From Anastrepha obliqua (Eukaryota; Arthropoda; Insecta; Diptera; Tephritidae): DNA of 64,000 bases. The stretch spans positions 20,088,044 through 20,152,043 of the forward strand of contig NC_072897.1 in the NCBI RefSeq assembly GCF_027943255.1, read 5' to 3'. Shown piece after piece: positions 32,319 to 42,779 of the stretch. Within the stretch, counting starts at the first letter, position 1; the number at the start of each line of letters is the position of its first letter. Under the pieces are notes generated by a model, which saw only the letters and a program-made list of their open reading frames with translations, searched no databases and was not told the origin of the DNA. The translations under genes were made by a program, and so were the position numbers.

Positions 32319-33808
32319 AAAGGTTTGTATTCTGTAAGCAAAAGCTCTATGCTTGAAGGTACAAAACCAGAGAATGTTAATGCAATGAGAAGGTTCAAAT
32401 GTTACTGTTTGCTTTTTTTAGTACAATTGAGATTTGAAAGATTTGTAGTAAGGAAATTTAGCACACCGAGTTTATAGATGCCTCACTGACTTTTGCCCAC
32501 ACAAAAATTAGAAACACCACACATCTTTCACCTCAACACACAACACATTTCTCACCTCGACATTAAACCAATTAAATTTTTACTATTTTCGTATTTTTGA
32601 AATAACAAGCGAATACCTAAAATTTATTACATAATTTTTTCTTCATTAACATTAAATAAAACGAATTAAAAAAAAAAATTAATAAAAAAAAGTTTGCGCC
32701 GGGAATTGAAATCGAGTCTAACATGCGGGTAGGATAAATACGCAGAACGTTTATTTCTGCGCCTGCGTTGTGAACAAAAGGTTTGTGATGTCTACGTACA
32801 TATGTATGCGCGCGACGCGAATAAGTTTTAATAAATTCTGAAAGTAATTCATGAAGTTTTTCATTACATACATTCATAAATGAACGTATACTCTATATGT
32901 ACATAAATGATGGTATATGACAATATACATACATAATAAGTATGTACATGTCAATAGGAGGTACATATTTGCATTCAGAAAAAAAGAACGGTTTACGATA
33001 AATCTTACACTTATTTTATATTGTATGTCAATTTATAGTTTATGTATTCGACAGCATTTACATACATACCTATGTATGTATGTATGTACATTTGTATATG
33101 AAACACAATAATGCACAAGCGCAAGAACATCATCTTCCTTTCATGCATACATATGTACATATGCATGTATGCCCAATAACCTCGACTTATGTATGTACAC
33201 ATGTCACAGCACATCACATTCTTACAAGAAAATACACATACTCACTAGTGAACGAGTTTCTTCCTAACAAGTGCAAAAACAATTCTGCTCTATGTATGTA
33301 TATATACCCACTTTATGTCCTAGCATATAAACATACATACATATATACCTACTTGCCTTCTAATCTTCCTACAAAATAATTGTATTCATATAGTATGTTA
33401 CTACATCCATGCACGTTCATACATTCATGCATATATGCGCGAGCACAGCGCTCCCTTCTTGCATCCGTGTACTTTTGTCTTTCACCAGTCGATATTCCTA
33501 ATATTGTACTTACAAAAACACAATACTTTGATAGACGCAAAAGCAACAGCAAGCGCAACGCTATGGCCGCTTTGCCACCACACATTCTAAAATGTGCTAG
33601 AACACAACAAAACCACATACCTCACATGCGCATGTCGACCAAAGCTAAAATCTAATTCTAGCCAATTTAGAACAAAAACAAAAATTTCATTCATAAGTTC
33701 GAGCTCATATTTCAATTTCATTCATAAAACCAGCCGCCCATATGCCAATTTTCGCGACTATTCGAAAATAGTCAATATTGGAATATTTCGCGTGGAATTA
33801 TTTGCCAA
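32319..33808. other. loop of the palindrome, no gene
   Basis: Contains a third copy of the palindrome outer end (CAGAGAATGTTAATGCAATG, 32367-32386, same orientation as the left arm, similarity fading after about 60 bp), A/T runs at 32660-32690, and CATA/TATG-rich DNA at 33050-33350. The short open frames there translate microsatellite-like sequence and have no motif. Confidence 0.6.
33050..33350. repeat. TATG/CATA-rich simple-sequence region
   Basis: Interrupted runs such as CATACATACCTATGTATGTA and TACATATGTACATATGCATG. The similar character of the palindrome arms suggests the same sequence class spread through the locus. Confidence 0.7.
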
Positions 33809-35607
33809 TATTTGATAAATCTTAAATTTTTGTCATGTCGAGTGGCCGCGGCTCCGTATGTATGTATGCACCCTTATATGTATGTAAATATGTCTTCTAA
33901 CAGTTCGACAGTCGCGAGTTAATGCGACTTAGATTCCTTGAACAAATCCAGCGAATCACACATTTCTGTCCGCAAAGCCGCATATATGTACCCTATGATC
34001 GAAAAGTACCGGGAATGTTTAAATAAAACATAACAGAGTTAAATTTCAGGCAAATTTATATTATCTCCTTCAAAATATGACCCGTCTGAAGCAACACACA
34101 TGTGCCAACGTTTAACCCAGTCCTTCAAACACCCCCGGCAGGTCGACATTGCCTTCAGCTCCTTCGTCGTATTCTCTTTGATCTTTTTGATCGGTGCGAT
34201 GGCACGTTATCATCTCGCAAAATCCAAGAATTGTTTGCTCACATTTCCGGCCGTTTGTAACATAAAGCATCTCTCAGAGGCTTCAAAACGTATAAATAAT
34301 ATTCTTTATTGACTGTCTAGCCCGATGGAAGGTGCTCATGGTGGACTATGCCTTGGCAATCGAAGAAAACAGTCAACATCACTTTCCCGGTTCTTTTGCT
34401 CATAGGGTATACATATCCCATCTTTGCACTGACGGACAAGAAGGCGGTCGCAGTTATTGTTTTTTATATGCATACATTTTGCGTTCGTTAAAGGCTTGTA
34501 TATATGTATTTATATATATTTATATACATATGCGTGTATGCGCGCTTGGCTTTCTGGATGCATCCATGGATATTAGAACATTTTCTCATCAATATGTGTA
34601 TGTAAGTAGTTCAGATTTGACTGAAGAGATAAAATACATACATACATATATGAATGCGCATTCATATGCATTGCCTTTATGGCTGTTTTACATATAAATC
34701 AATTCAAAAGAAGTAAGAATAATTTTACATAGAAAATAAATTTATAAATAACAGGTATTAGAAAAGCTGAATACACTATTTCAAATCAATTCTAATTAAA
34801 CCAAATATAAAAAATGAAATAAAAATATCGAACAAAGAAAAATACCTATGGGACTTGAACCTGAGTCAAATATGGGACGATGTACTGCATATACGACACG
34901 TCTATGCATATGTATGTGTGTAAGCGCGTTTGGCTTTCTGGACGGATATTAGAATGATATTTTCTCATCAATATAATTTGGATTTGATGAAAGAGATTAA
35001 AGACATATGTACATATTTTCTGTTTTAATTGATTTATATAAAAATCAGGTCATATCCAGTATGAACTATTTTATACCGAAAAGAAATTTCCATTTATGAA
35101 ATACAAAAAAAACAATATTTTAAAGAAATTTTAATTAAAATAAACTCAAAAATTTTACCAAACTTTCCTGGTTTGAATTGTAAAAAAAAAAATGTGCAAG
35201 AAAAAAATATGACTTCAGGACTTGAACCTGAATTAAATACGTCCAAAAAACAAAACGAATAATTCCGCCGACTTCAGCTTCTGCTCCACAAATTAACTGC
35301 CGCGCGGCCTTCTTAATCGCAAATTTATTCGCTTCGCTGTGGGCATGAAATAAGTCGATTTCCTTAGTAGTGTGCCGAAAAATCTTATGAAATTCCTCAG
35401 TAGTTTGGTAAACGCAGAAAAAATCTGAATTCCTGTCCTAGTGTGGTAAGTAAATATAGAAACCCTCCACTTGCGTGGTAAATATCTGCAATCCCCACTA
35501 GTGAGAAAAGTTGAATTTGAAAATTCCTTAGAATGAATCTACAAATTAGTACTCGAAAAAAGCTCATTTAACATTTGCTCCTTCTCATTGCATAAACATT
35601 CTCTGAT
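33809..35607 (-). repeat. right arm of the 12.5-kb inverted repeat
   Basis: Reverse complement of 23107-24928, from TATTTGATAAATC to CATTCTCTG at 35607. It contains a mirrored mariner derivative (33991-34407) and mirrored tandem units with GGACTTGAACC at 34851 and 35218. One unit is about 100 bp shorter than in the left arm, so the two arms have diverged by indels. Confidence 0.85.
33991..34407 (-). mobile_element. internally deleted mariner derivative in right arm
   Basis: Flanked by TA (33989 and 34408), with ends CCCTATGATCGAAAAGTACC and, from the other side, CCCTATGAGCAAAAGAACC. Minus-strand translation gives KKIKENTTKELKAMS and then GCLKDWVKRWHMCVASDGSY, a mariner C-terminus with its stop at 34047. 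It keeps the Trp codon that is a stop in the left-arm copy. Confidence 0.85.
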
Positions 35608-36479
35608 AAAACAGCGCTCTCGTATGACCGTCGTTCACTTTGCGAGATACGTCCACTCGAGAGGTAAGTCAACTGAACTGACGACAGTATAGTAGAACAG
35701 TTTTCGCTGGTAGCTATAACATATAATATTACATATTAGCAGTACAGATTTCGCTGTTCGCAAATACTTCTTTTCAATTTCATGCTCACGCTATTTTCTT
35801 TTAACTTTAAGGTTTTTCATTTTTGTACTCACTTCAAAATATTCCCCTAAATAAAACCAGAGATTCTTTTGGAAACTTTGAAATTCATCTTTTTTGGAAT
35901 TAGAACCCCCTTAAAACTTTCAAATAATAAGATATGTTCAGTATATGTAATTTAGAGTTCTGTAAGTTATTTAAATAATGTAAAACCTTTCCCGGTTGAA
36001 ACCTAAATAAGGGCAGTTGTGAAAATATGCATGCACTTAAAGTATTTGCACCTTTAACATAAATTAAAATATCTTTACAATATAGCTTTATATCGAATGG
36101 ATCAATAAAACTTGTTAGTTTGTTTCAATGATTTTTATTTCAATCAATTACATGCTCCGAGCATTTCAATTCAGGCAGCTATTAATTAAAGTAAAAGCAT
36201 TAAGTATTTGGTATTAATTCGTGTGAATAAGAATTAGTTCAGTAAGTTTAATAATTCGATGTGATATATATATTTGTATAATTTGGCAAGTAAACAATTT
36301 TTTTTCTAATTTTGATATTGTTTGCGTCATATCAAAAGATGTAAAAAAAACAGAAAAACCAGATGAAAAAGAGGATGACAATGGCTGAAGTTATCGGTGA
36401 GTTCTTTTGGAAAGGTTCAGAGGCTCTTTCGTGTCATCAAATTGTATTTTATTTCCATCGGCGAATAATTAGCATTCGC
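35608..36479. other. no recognisable gene
   Basis: AT-rich sequence between the palindrome and a Harbinger-like relic. The short plus-strand frame at 36363-36551 overlaps the Harbinger relic antisense and has no motif of its own. Confidence 0.5.
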
Positions 36480-36715
36480 AATATGTACAGAATTTGCAGT
36501 GAGCACTTGTCAACGTATTGTATCCATCGCTTGGACATTTCATGTTGCGACTAACGTTTTCAGTGCCATGTACGTTGGGTTCTTTAATTAAAATATGAGT
36601 GCAATCAATCGCATCAAATGCTCACAGGAATGTAAAGTGCTTTTGGTACAGTTTCCATTTCTTCCGTTTAAGGAGGAAACTTAATCCATTCCTTGGTCTT
36701 ATCTATTATTTTTTT
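36480..36715 (-). pseudogene. Harbinger (HARBI1-like) transposase fragment
   Basis: Minus-strand translation of 36715-36545 gives DKTKEWIKFP, then FDAIDCTHILIKEPNVHG and TENVSRNM. An Ile-Asp-Cys/Gly-Thr-His box followed by I.I..P is the first catalytic Asp region of HARBI1/PIF transposases. One stop lies inside, and the frame is otherwise open over about 50 codons. It is too short for firm family assignment. Confidence 0.45.
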
Positions 36716-36718
36716 ACG

Positions 36719-37880
36719 TTACACAAATGGTAGTTGAACAACCTGTTGAGCTTCAAATATTTTTTGGTAGCTATATGCAACAACATCGTCAGTTCCAGTG
36801 ATGAGTTCGACTGCGCATGCCAAAAGCCACTTTGGTGGAGTCGTGTTTTCTTCTTTGATGTACCGCCATTTTGCTCGCTGCTGTAGAATAGTCAGGTAAT
36901 CTTGACTCCAACGCTTCCAGAAAATTTGTTGAATGTAGGAGACGCGCTGCCATTGATTGAGCCGGTTATAGTTTAGTGGCGTAGAGTTAGGTTCAGGGAA
37001 AGCGGTTGGTGGGGCACCAATCAAAAATTGACCTGGCTTAAGCACATCAAGATCCTCGGGATTCTCTGCAAGAGAAACAAAAGGTCGCAAATTTATTATA
37101 GTTGTTATTTGACATACCAAAGTTCATAATTCGTCAAATCCAAGAATCGAGGACCCAACTGAACAATATATGTAGATGCTGCTTAGCCGTTTTTTCGCTG
37201 CCTCCCATAGGCCACCAAAATGCGGCGAACGAGCCGGTATGAAACACCAATCAAATCCATGGCTAAAGCAGTAGTTATTAACTGCGCTTCGATGATTTTT
37301 ATTTTCGTAAATCTTTCAGTTCGGCATTGATGGCCAAAAAGTTTGTGGCGTTGACTGACCAGATGCTGCTGGGTATGCCACATGTAGCGCTGAATCGTTT
37401 GAGAGCGCCTAGAAAGGCGGCAGTAGAAAGATCTTTTACTAGTTCTATCCAAATGGCTTTTGTTGAAAAGCAGATGAAGACACTGAAGTAAAACTTTTGG
37501 GGAGACTTGTAGCGTATTTCATACTTACAATAGAACGGATCATAATAGTCTACCCCAGTTATCATTAAAGCACGTGTAGTCTGAATTCGCTCTTTAGGTA
37601 AGTAGCCATGGTATGATGAAGTCGCGGTCTTAATCTACAATATATAATACACCTTCGTATAGCTCGCGCAGTAGTTTTCCTTCCTCCTATAGACCAAATC
37701 TGCATTCGAATAGAAGCAAGCAAAGACTGTGGACCTGCATGGTGCTACTTATGGTGATAATATGTTATTATGGCGAAGGTCAGTAGGTGATATTTTGGAA
37801 GAATGCACGGATGACGTGTTTCTAGCTGAGCGTTGAATGTCTTAGTCTGTGGCCTACTCGAATAAGGCCAAAATCATCCA
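36719..37880 (-). pseudogene. BEL/Pao integrase relic
   Basis: Minus-strand motifs in order: HPCILPKYHLLTF and HHAGPQSLLASIRMQIW (zinc region, about 37840-37680), then ITGVDYYDPFYCKYEIRYKS (first Asp), FYFSVFICFSTKAIWIELVK, WSVNATNFLAINAEL (the second Asp of DNATNF replaced in SVNATNF), NPEDLDVLKPGQFLIGAPPT and FWKRWSQDYLTILQQRAKW. Frameshifts at about 37300 and 37150. It is a third BEL lineage of the window, without LTRs. Confidence 0.85.
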
Positions 37881-37967
37881 GAAATGGCGATAGCGAAGTT
37901 AAGGGGCTCGAGGGGTGAAAAAACGTATAGTTTTTCAAAGCCACATACTCGGACCACAACTGCACCT

Positions 37968-38470
37968 TTTTTTTTGTGTTTTTATAGTTTATTTATTTAC
38001 AGTTAATAATATTATCTACTCCAATAAACAATGATGTGTCGTACAATGTCTCTAGACGAGCTCTCAAGTATCAAGTATCTGCTGGCGAGTAACTTTTCCT
38101 TAAATAATTAAATTATTCTTTTTTTGACTTAGAAGTTTTTAAATTATTTTACTTTTATATCTTTGAGTCAGACTACAAAGATGGTATGAGTTGGTAACAC
38201 ATGTCTTTTGTTAACCACCAGCTGTTTTTAATGGTAAGGGTGGATTCGGTTTTGTCGCAACTTGAAATATGTATCAAAACGTTGATTATGTAAGTTAAAT
38301 GTTTTTGATGTGACTATTTTATTGTTCGCTCTTCTGAATATGTGATATATTATCTGTGTTTGGTTTTCGTTTAGTATAACACCTTTTTTGTCGAGGTATA
38401 GGAGGAATTCTTCAGGTACAAATCCATTAGAAGTAGCTAGTGAGACATAATCGTCACTTTTATAGTAAAA
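37968..38470 (-). pseudogene. unidentified retrocopy-like coding remnant
   Basis: Minus strand: an open frame of more than 80 codons (from about 38475 to a TAA near 38224) includes SDDYVSLATSNGFVPEEFLL and TSKTFNLHNQRFDTYFKLRQ. It is followed by about 250 bp of AT-rich trailer with AATAAA and an A tract ending at 37968. This resembles the 3' part of a polyadenylated transcript copied back, either a LINE end or a processed pseudogene. I do not recognise the protein. Upstream it abuts a transposase relic at 38486. Confidence 0.4.
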
Positions 38471-38485
38471 AGCTTTATCGCTACG

Positions 38486-38990
38486 TTATTGGTATTTTAT
38501 AGGAACCGCCGGATACGTTTTCTTATTAAGTTGATGATATAATATGACAATCAATTTTAGGTACTTCACTGTATTATAAATTTTCACAGCACGCACGGTT
38601 TCCATGGATATTGACGTCGCTGCTCGAACCAAATATTTTTTGAGACCCTCCAAATTTCTGTGAGGTTTTCGACAGGCCATGTTCTCCAATTCTGATCACA
38701 AAATGTAGTCCAATGTATTCAGATCTGGACTTTCAGACGGCTAATCTTCTGTGGCTACGAACCCAGCAATATTGCCACTGCTGGGAGATTTTTGCCTTAT
38801 GGGCCTAATGGGTCTCTTCCATTAAAGAGAGTACTGCTCAACTGCTTCACCACGCCTTCTAAGACATCCTCTTCGTACACTTTTGCCCGGTCTTAACCCC
38901 TTTTTCGCAGATATAAAGAGGTGTAATGCCTTTACAAGACACTCCCCACCAAACCAATACCTTGCGTCTTGCCAAACGAATTTATGTACT
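38486..38990 (-). pseudogene. Tc1/mariner transposase relic (family B), C-terminal half
   Basis: The minus-strand frame 38689-38486 gives ENMACRKPHRNLEGLKKYLV and AATSISMETVRA, the C-terminus after the third catalytic residue. The region 38965-38800 translates in pieces as VWWGVSCKGITPLYICEKGV, matching the copy at 54.8-55.0 kb (VWWEVSSKGVTSLHFCEKGV). Deletions and frameshifts in between. Confidence 0.7.
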
Positions 38991-39279
38991 TAAAAGATAC
39001 ATAGCTTTGAATCTACTCGATCATTTGACAAGAGCAGGACCTTTGGTCAAAGTTCTATAATTTTAGTTTTAGGTGCGCAAAATTTGGTCCAATTGTTGTC
39101 AGACACTTGCAAAACTACGGTCCGTGCATCGAAAGAGGTGATTGTGAAAGTGTGATTAATGTTAAAACATGACTACATTGAATATATTCTTATCTCTATT
39201 TCTTAAAACGAACAATGATTCATATTTGTTAAATATATTTCTTTTCTCGAATGATACTTGCTTTTAAACGTAACATAAC

Positions 39280-40120
39280 GGGTGGTTAAACTTCAAGAGC
39301 CGATGTTGAATGTAAACCATACCTAAACGTCAAGTTGTTTTCTGCATTTCATTCGACATTTTTCAATGTCAGACTAATTCATTTTGAACCATAGAAAGAT
39401 ACACAATCGAGCAATGCGTTAAAGTTATTCATGCTTGTTATGAAAACGGGCGTTCAAATCAAAATGCATATCGCGCACTTCGTGAAGAAAATCATCTTCA
39501 GTGATGAGGCACATTTTCACCTCAGTGGATTCGACAGTAAGCAGAATTGCCGCATTTGGGCGAATGATAATCCCAGAGTGATTGGCGAAAAACCAATACA
39601 CCCACAAAGAGTGACTGTTTGGTGCGGTTTATTGGCCGGCGGCATCATTGGGCCGTATTTTTTCCAAAATGAGGCGGGTCAGGCAGTTACTGTGAATAGT
39701 GTTCGCTATCGTGAGATGATAACGAACTTTTTATGCCCCGAATTGGAAGATATGGATGTGGATAATATGTAGTTTCAGCAGGACGGTGCCACTTGTCACA
39801 CAGCTAACGAGACAATGGCTCTTTTGCGCGAAAAATTTGATGGCCGAATAATCTCACGTCTGGGCGATGTCAATTGGCCCCCAAGATCATGTGATTTGAC
39901 ACCGTTGCACTTCTTTCTTTGAAGTTGTTTGAAAGAAGAGATGTACGTCGATAAGCCAGCAACAATTCAAGAGCTAAAGGATGAGATAATTCGGCACATT
40001 AACGGCATAGAACCTTAATTATGCTTCAGCGTCATCGAAAATTGGGACCATCGGATGGAGGTGTGCCGCCCAGGCCGCAGCGACCATTTGGCCGATATTT
40101 TATTCCATACGTAATTGAGC
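39280..40120 (+). pseudogene. mariner-type transposase relic (KQNC lineage)
   Basis: The N-terminal trace (KVIHACYENGRSNQNAYRAL) is followed after a deletion by KIIFSDEAHFHLSGFDSKQN (first Asp), RVTVWCGLLAGGIIGPYFFQ, then a stop at 39770. FQQDGATCHTANETM (second Asp) and WPPRSCDLTPLHFFL (third Asp, DD34D-like spacing) follow. A stop after FFL and frame damage beyond. The C-terminal GRSDHLADILFHT ends near 40110. It lies tail to tail with another copy at 40283. Confidence 0.85.
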
Positions 40121-40282
40121 CATACCAATATTATCATAATAAAGAGAATTGACAATAATTTCCTAAAAAGTTGTATTTTTTATATAATTATCTAATAAGA
40201 GGTGTTAATTTGATATTCAAAGAAAAATACTATTTTTTAATATAAATAATCGGATGTTTATTTCATTATAAAGAGGAAGGTA

Positions 40283-40684
40283 TACCGTTAATAGTGGAAA
40301 ATGACATCAGGCAAATGACCACCACGACCATGCTTACAGGATAATATCCCTTTCATGAAAATTTCCATAACCGAACTGCAAATTGGTTGCCCTATGTCCT
40401 CGATATCGTCAGGAATTCCATCTTTGACGTCTTCATTAGACTCTGGGCTGTTGGTGCAGTCTTTCTTTTTCCAGTGGCCCCAAAGAAAAAAGTCACAAGG
40501 TGATAAATCACAAGATCTCGGTGGCCAATTGTGATCACCTCTTCGAGAGATAACACGTTCCGGAAACTTTTCCCGTAAAGGATCAATGGTTTCGTTGTTT
40601 GTGTGGCACGTAGCGCCGTCTTGTTGAAAACAAACGTTGTCCAGATCAATACCATCCAATTCTTGCCATAAAAAATCGTTAATC
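40283..40684 (-). pseudogene. mariner-type transposase relic, C-terminal half
   Basis: The minus-strand frame of 132 residues starts INDFLWQELDGIDLDNVCFQ, with QDGATCHTNNET (second Asp) and WPPRSCDLSPCDFFLWGH (third Asp), and ends GGHLPDVIFHY. It is open throughout but lacks the DNA-binding domain and the first Asp. It is opposite in orientation to the relic at 39280 and different enough to be a separate insertion. Confidence 0.85.
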
Positions 40685-41026
40685 ATCTCTCGATAGCTAT
40701 AGATAGTACCTGTTATTGGAAAACCCTTTACATAAGATTATCGCAAGCAGAGACATAGGGGAGTGGTACGTATCTCGCGCGTTCATCCACTATCGAACGA
40801 ATGTACGCACACGTACAAAATTATTCACCCAACAACTAATTTTGGGTTCAAAAAGCTGTGTCTTGAGAAAAAAATTATGTAATTAAAATGTTATTCTAAG
40901 AAAAATACACAAATATATGGTTCATTTAAAACTAACATAAACTTAACAAAACTTTACTCCATAAATAAAATATTAACGAAAATCATACGGTTCCTCATAT
41001 TTTTAAGGGACAAAATTATTCCCACA

Positions 41027-41547
41027 TACATATGTCGGCAGGGTTTAGTTCTGTTGGAATGTATGGTAAAGCCATTCCATACCCTCTGTAAGTTGTTGTA
41101 TCGCGTTTACCCGGTTAACAACAAACACATCAAATTAAGAGCCATGATAACACAATCGACGAATCCGACCAACAGTGAAAGCGGCCTTTGAAATGTTCCA
41201 TTCTGAATATCCCTTTTACTAATTCCGCAACAGGGCATCAACGCCAGTTTGGGTACCGTAAGCACGAGATGCGAGCCTTGGAACACAGTATATGCACTTG
41301 CGCAAATTATACTTCTAAGGTTTCATATTTTAAATTGAAAGACAAGATATTATTTATTTAAATACTTAAGTAAACGAAATCAACCGTTTTGATTGATGCT
41401 AATCTTAAAGCTTCCTTGCATACAAAAGTTATTTAATTGTATGTTAGATTTAAATTTCTTTGTTACATGCATTTTTTTTTTTTTCAATATTTGATTTTAC
41501 AGAAAACTTCTTCGTTCCATTTATTGATTATCTTATACTAATATATG
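41027..41547. other. no recognisable gene
   Basis: Spacer between the two copies of the duplicated segment. A region with mixed composition at 41035-41290 shows no motif in any frame. Confidence 0.5.
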
Positions 41548-41987
41548 TAATTGTTAAGACATGACTATATTGAATATATTCTTATCTCTATTTCTTAAAA
41601 CGAACAATGATTCATATTTGTTAAATATATTTCTTTTCTCAAATGATCTCTCGATAGCTATAGATAGCACCTGTTACATAGCACCTTTATGTAAGATTAT
41701 CGCAAGGAGAGAAATAGGAGAGTGGTACGTAACTCGCGCGTTCACCCACTATCGAACGAATGTACACGCACGTACAAAATTATTCACACAACAACTAATT
41801 TTGGGTTCAAGAAGCTGTGTCTTGAGAAAAAATTAATGTAATTAAAAATGTTATTCTAAGAAAAATACACAAATATATTGTTTATTTAAAACTAACATAA
41901 ACTTAACAAAACTTTACTCCATAAATAAAGTATTAACGAAAATCATACGGTTCCTCATATTTTTAAGGGACAAAATTATTCACACAA
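41548..41987 (+). repeat. duplicated noncoding segment, copy 2 (continuous)
   Basis: Uninterrupted counterpart of copy 1. The last about 210 bp, bounded by ACAAAATTATTCACACA at about 41776 and 41970, also occur at 49386-49602, so this part is a dispersed repeat of its own. Confidence 0.8.
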
Positions 41988-42119
41988 AGAATGAATTTTA
42001 AACTTTAACTGATTTCATTCTTCTATCAAAGTAACCTGTGCTTTCGAATAAGTCCCTTTATGAATATGATCATTCGAAACTCAACTTATTTGGTAATTTC
42101 AAGTCTTGCTTTCGCGTTT

Positions 42120-42380
42120 TCAATACGTCATTTGCCGGAAAAAAGTAGACACAACTGAAGCTGAAACAAAAATAATTTTGCATATGCATTATGAGGGCAA
42201 ACCATGTGCAGAAATCCGACAAACGGCGAATCAAAGTCGTTTTACTATCATATTTATGGCATAGTAAAACGTTTTAAGGGAGAAACAAATCTTAAGAGCC
42301 GACCTCGGGGTGCTGTAATAGTGTAGGGATGCATGTCAACGGCAGGCGTGAGTAATCTTGTATTTATTGATGGTATTATG
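42120..42380 (+). pseudogene. Tc1-like transposase relic, interrupted by SINE
   Basis: Traces of a Tc1 DNA-binding domain (LHMHYEGKPCAEIRQTANQS), then after a deletion GCMSTAGVSNLVFIDGIMA, the block that follows the first catalytic Asp in Tc1-like enzymes (VMVWGCM..GVG.L.FIDG). The SINE starts right after this. Confidence 0.65.
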
Positions 42381-42622
42381 GCGGCCGCCGTAGCCGAATG
42401 GGTTGGTGCGTGACTACTATTCGGATTGCAGAGAGAGAACGTTGGTTCGAATCTCGGTGAAAGACCAAAATGCAGGAAAAGTTTTTTCTAATAGCGGTCT
42501 CCCCTCGGCAGGCAATGACAAACCTCCGAGTGTATTTCTGCCATGAAAAAGCTGCTCATAAAAATATCTGCCGTTCGGAATCGGCTTAAAACTGTAGGTC
42601 CCTCCATTTGTGGAACAACATC
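42381..42622 (+). repeat. tRNA-derived SINE, copy 3
   Basis: Head GCGGCCGCCGTAGCC at 42381; A box TAGCCGAATGGG 42391-42402; B box GGTTCGAATCTC 42444-42455. Body as in copy 2 up to AACAACATCAAGACG, where it stops next to the 5' end of a LINE. Plus orientation. Confidence 0.85.
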
Positions 42623-42779
42623 AAGACGTAAGCTTCGTTAAAAAAAACTCCCTCAACCCAAGGTGTGATGCGACCCGTGCCAATTGGGTGAGTTTGGCAG
42701 CCGAGGGACTAAACAAGGCTGTCTTCGAACGGAGCCCTCCTGATATCAGGCCGCCTCAGGTTGTAACGGTGGCCTTGCC

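Larger units (their letters stand above)
39166..41026 (+). repeat. duplicated noncoding segment, copy 1 (split by 39256-40684)
   Basis: 39166-39255 and 40685-41026 together match the continuous copy 41548-41987: ATTCTTATCTCTATTTCTTA, then TCTCTCGATAGCTATAGATA, CGCGCGTTCA..CCACTATCG and CATACGGTTCCTCATATTTT. The 1429 bp between (39256-40684) are a later insertion or rearrangement holding two mariner relics. Confidence 0.8.

Noticed and set aside
32917..33655. Possible small secreted or membrane proteins in short frames
   Set aside because: The frames translate TATG/CATA simple repeats (Tyr/His/Ile/Cys-rich) and occur on both strands.
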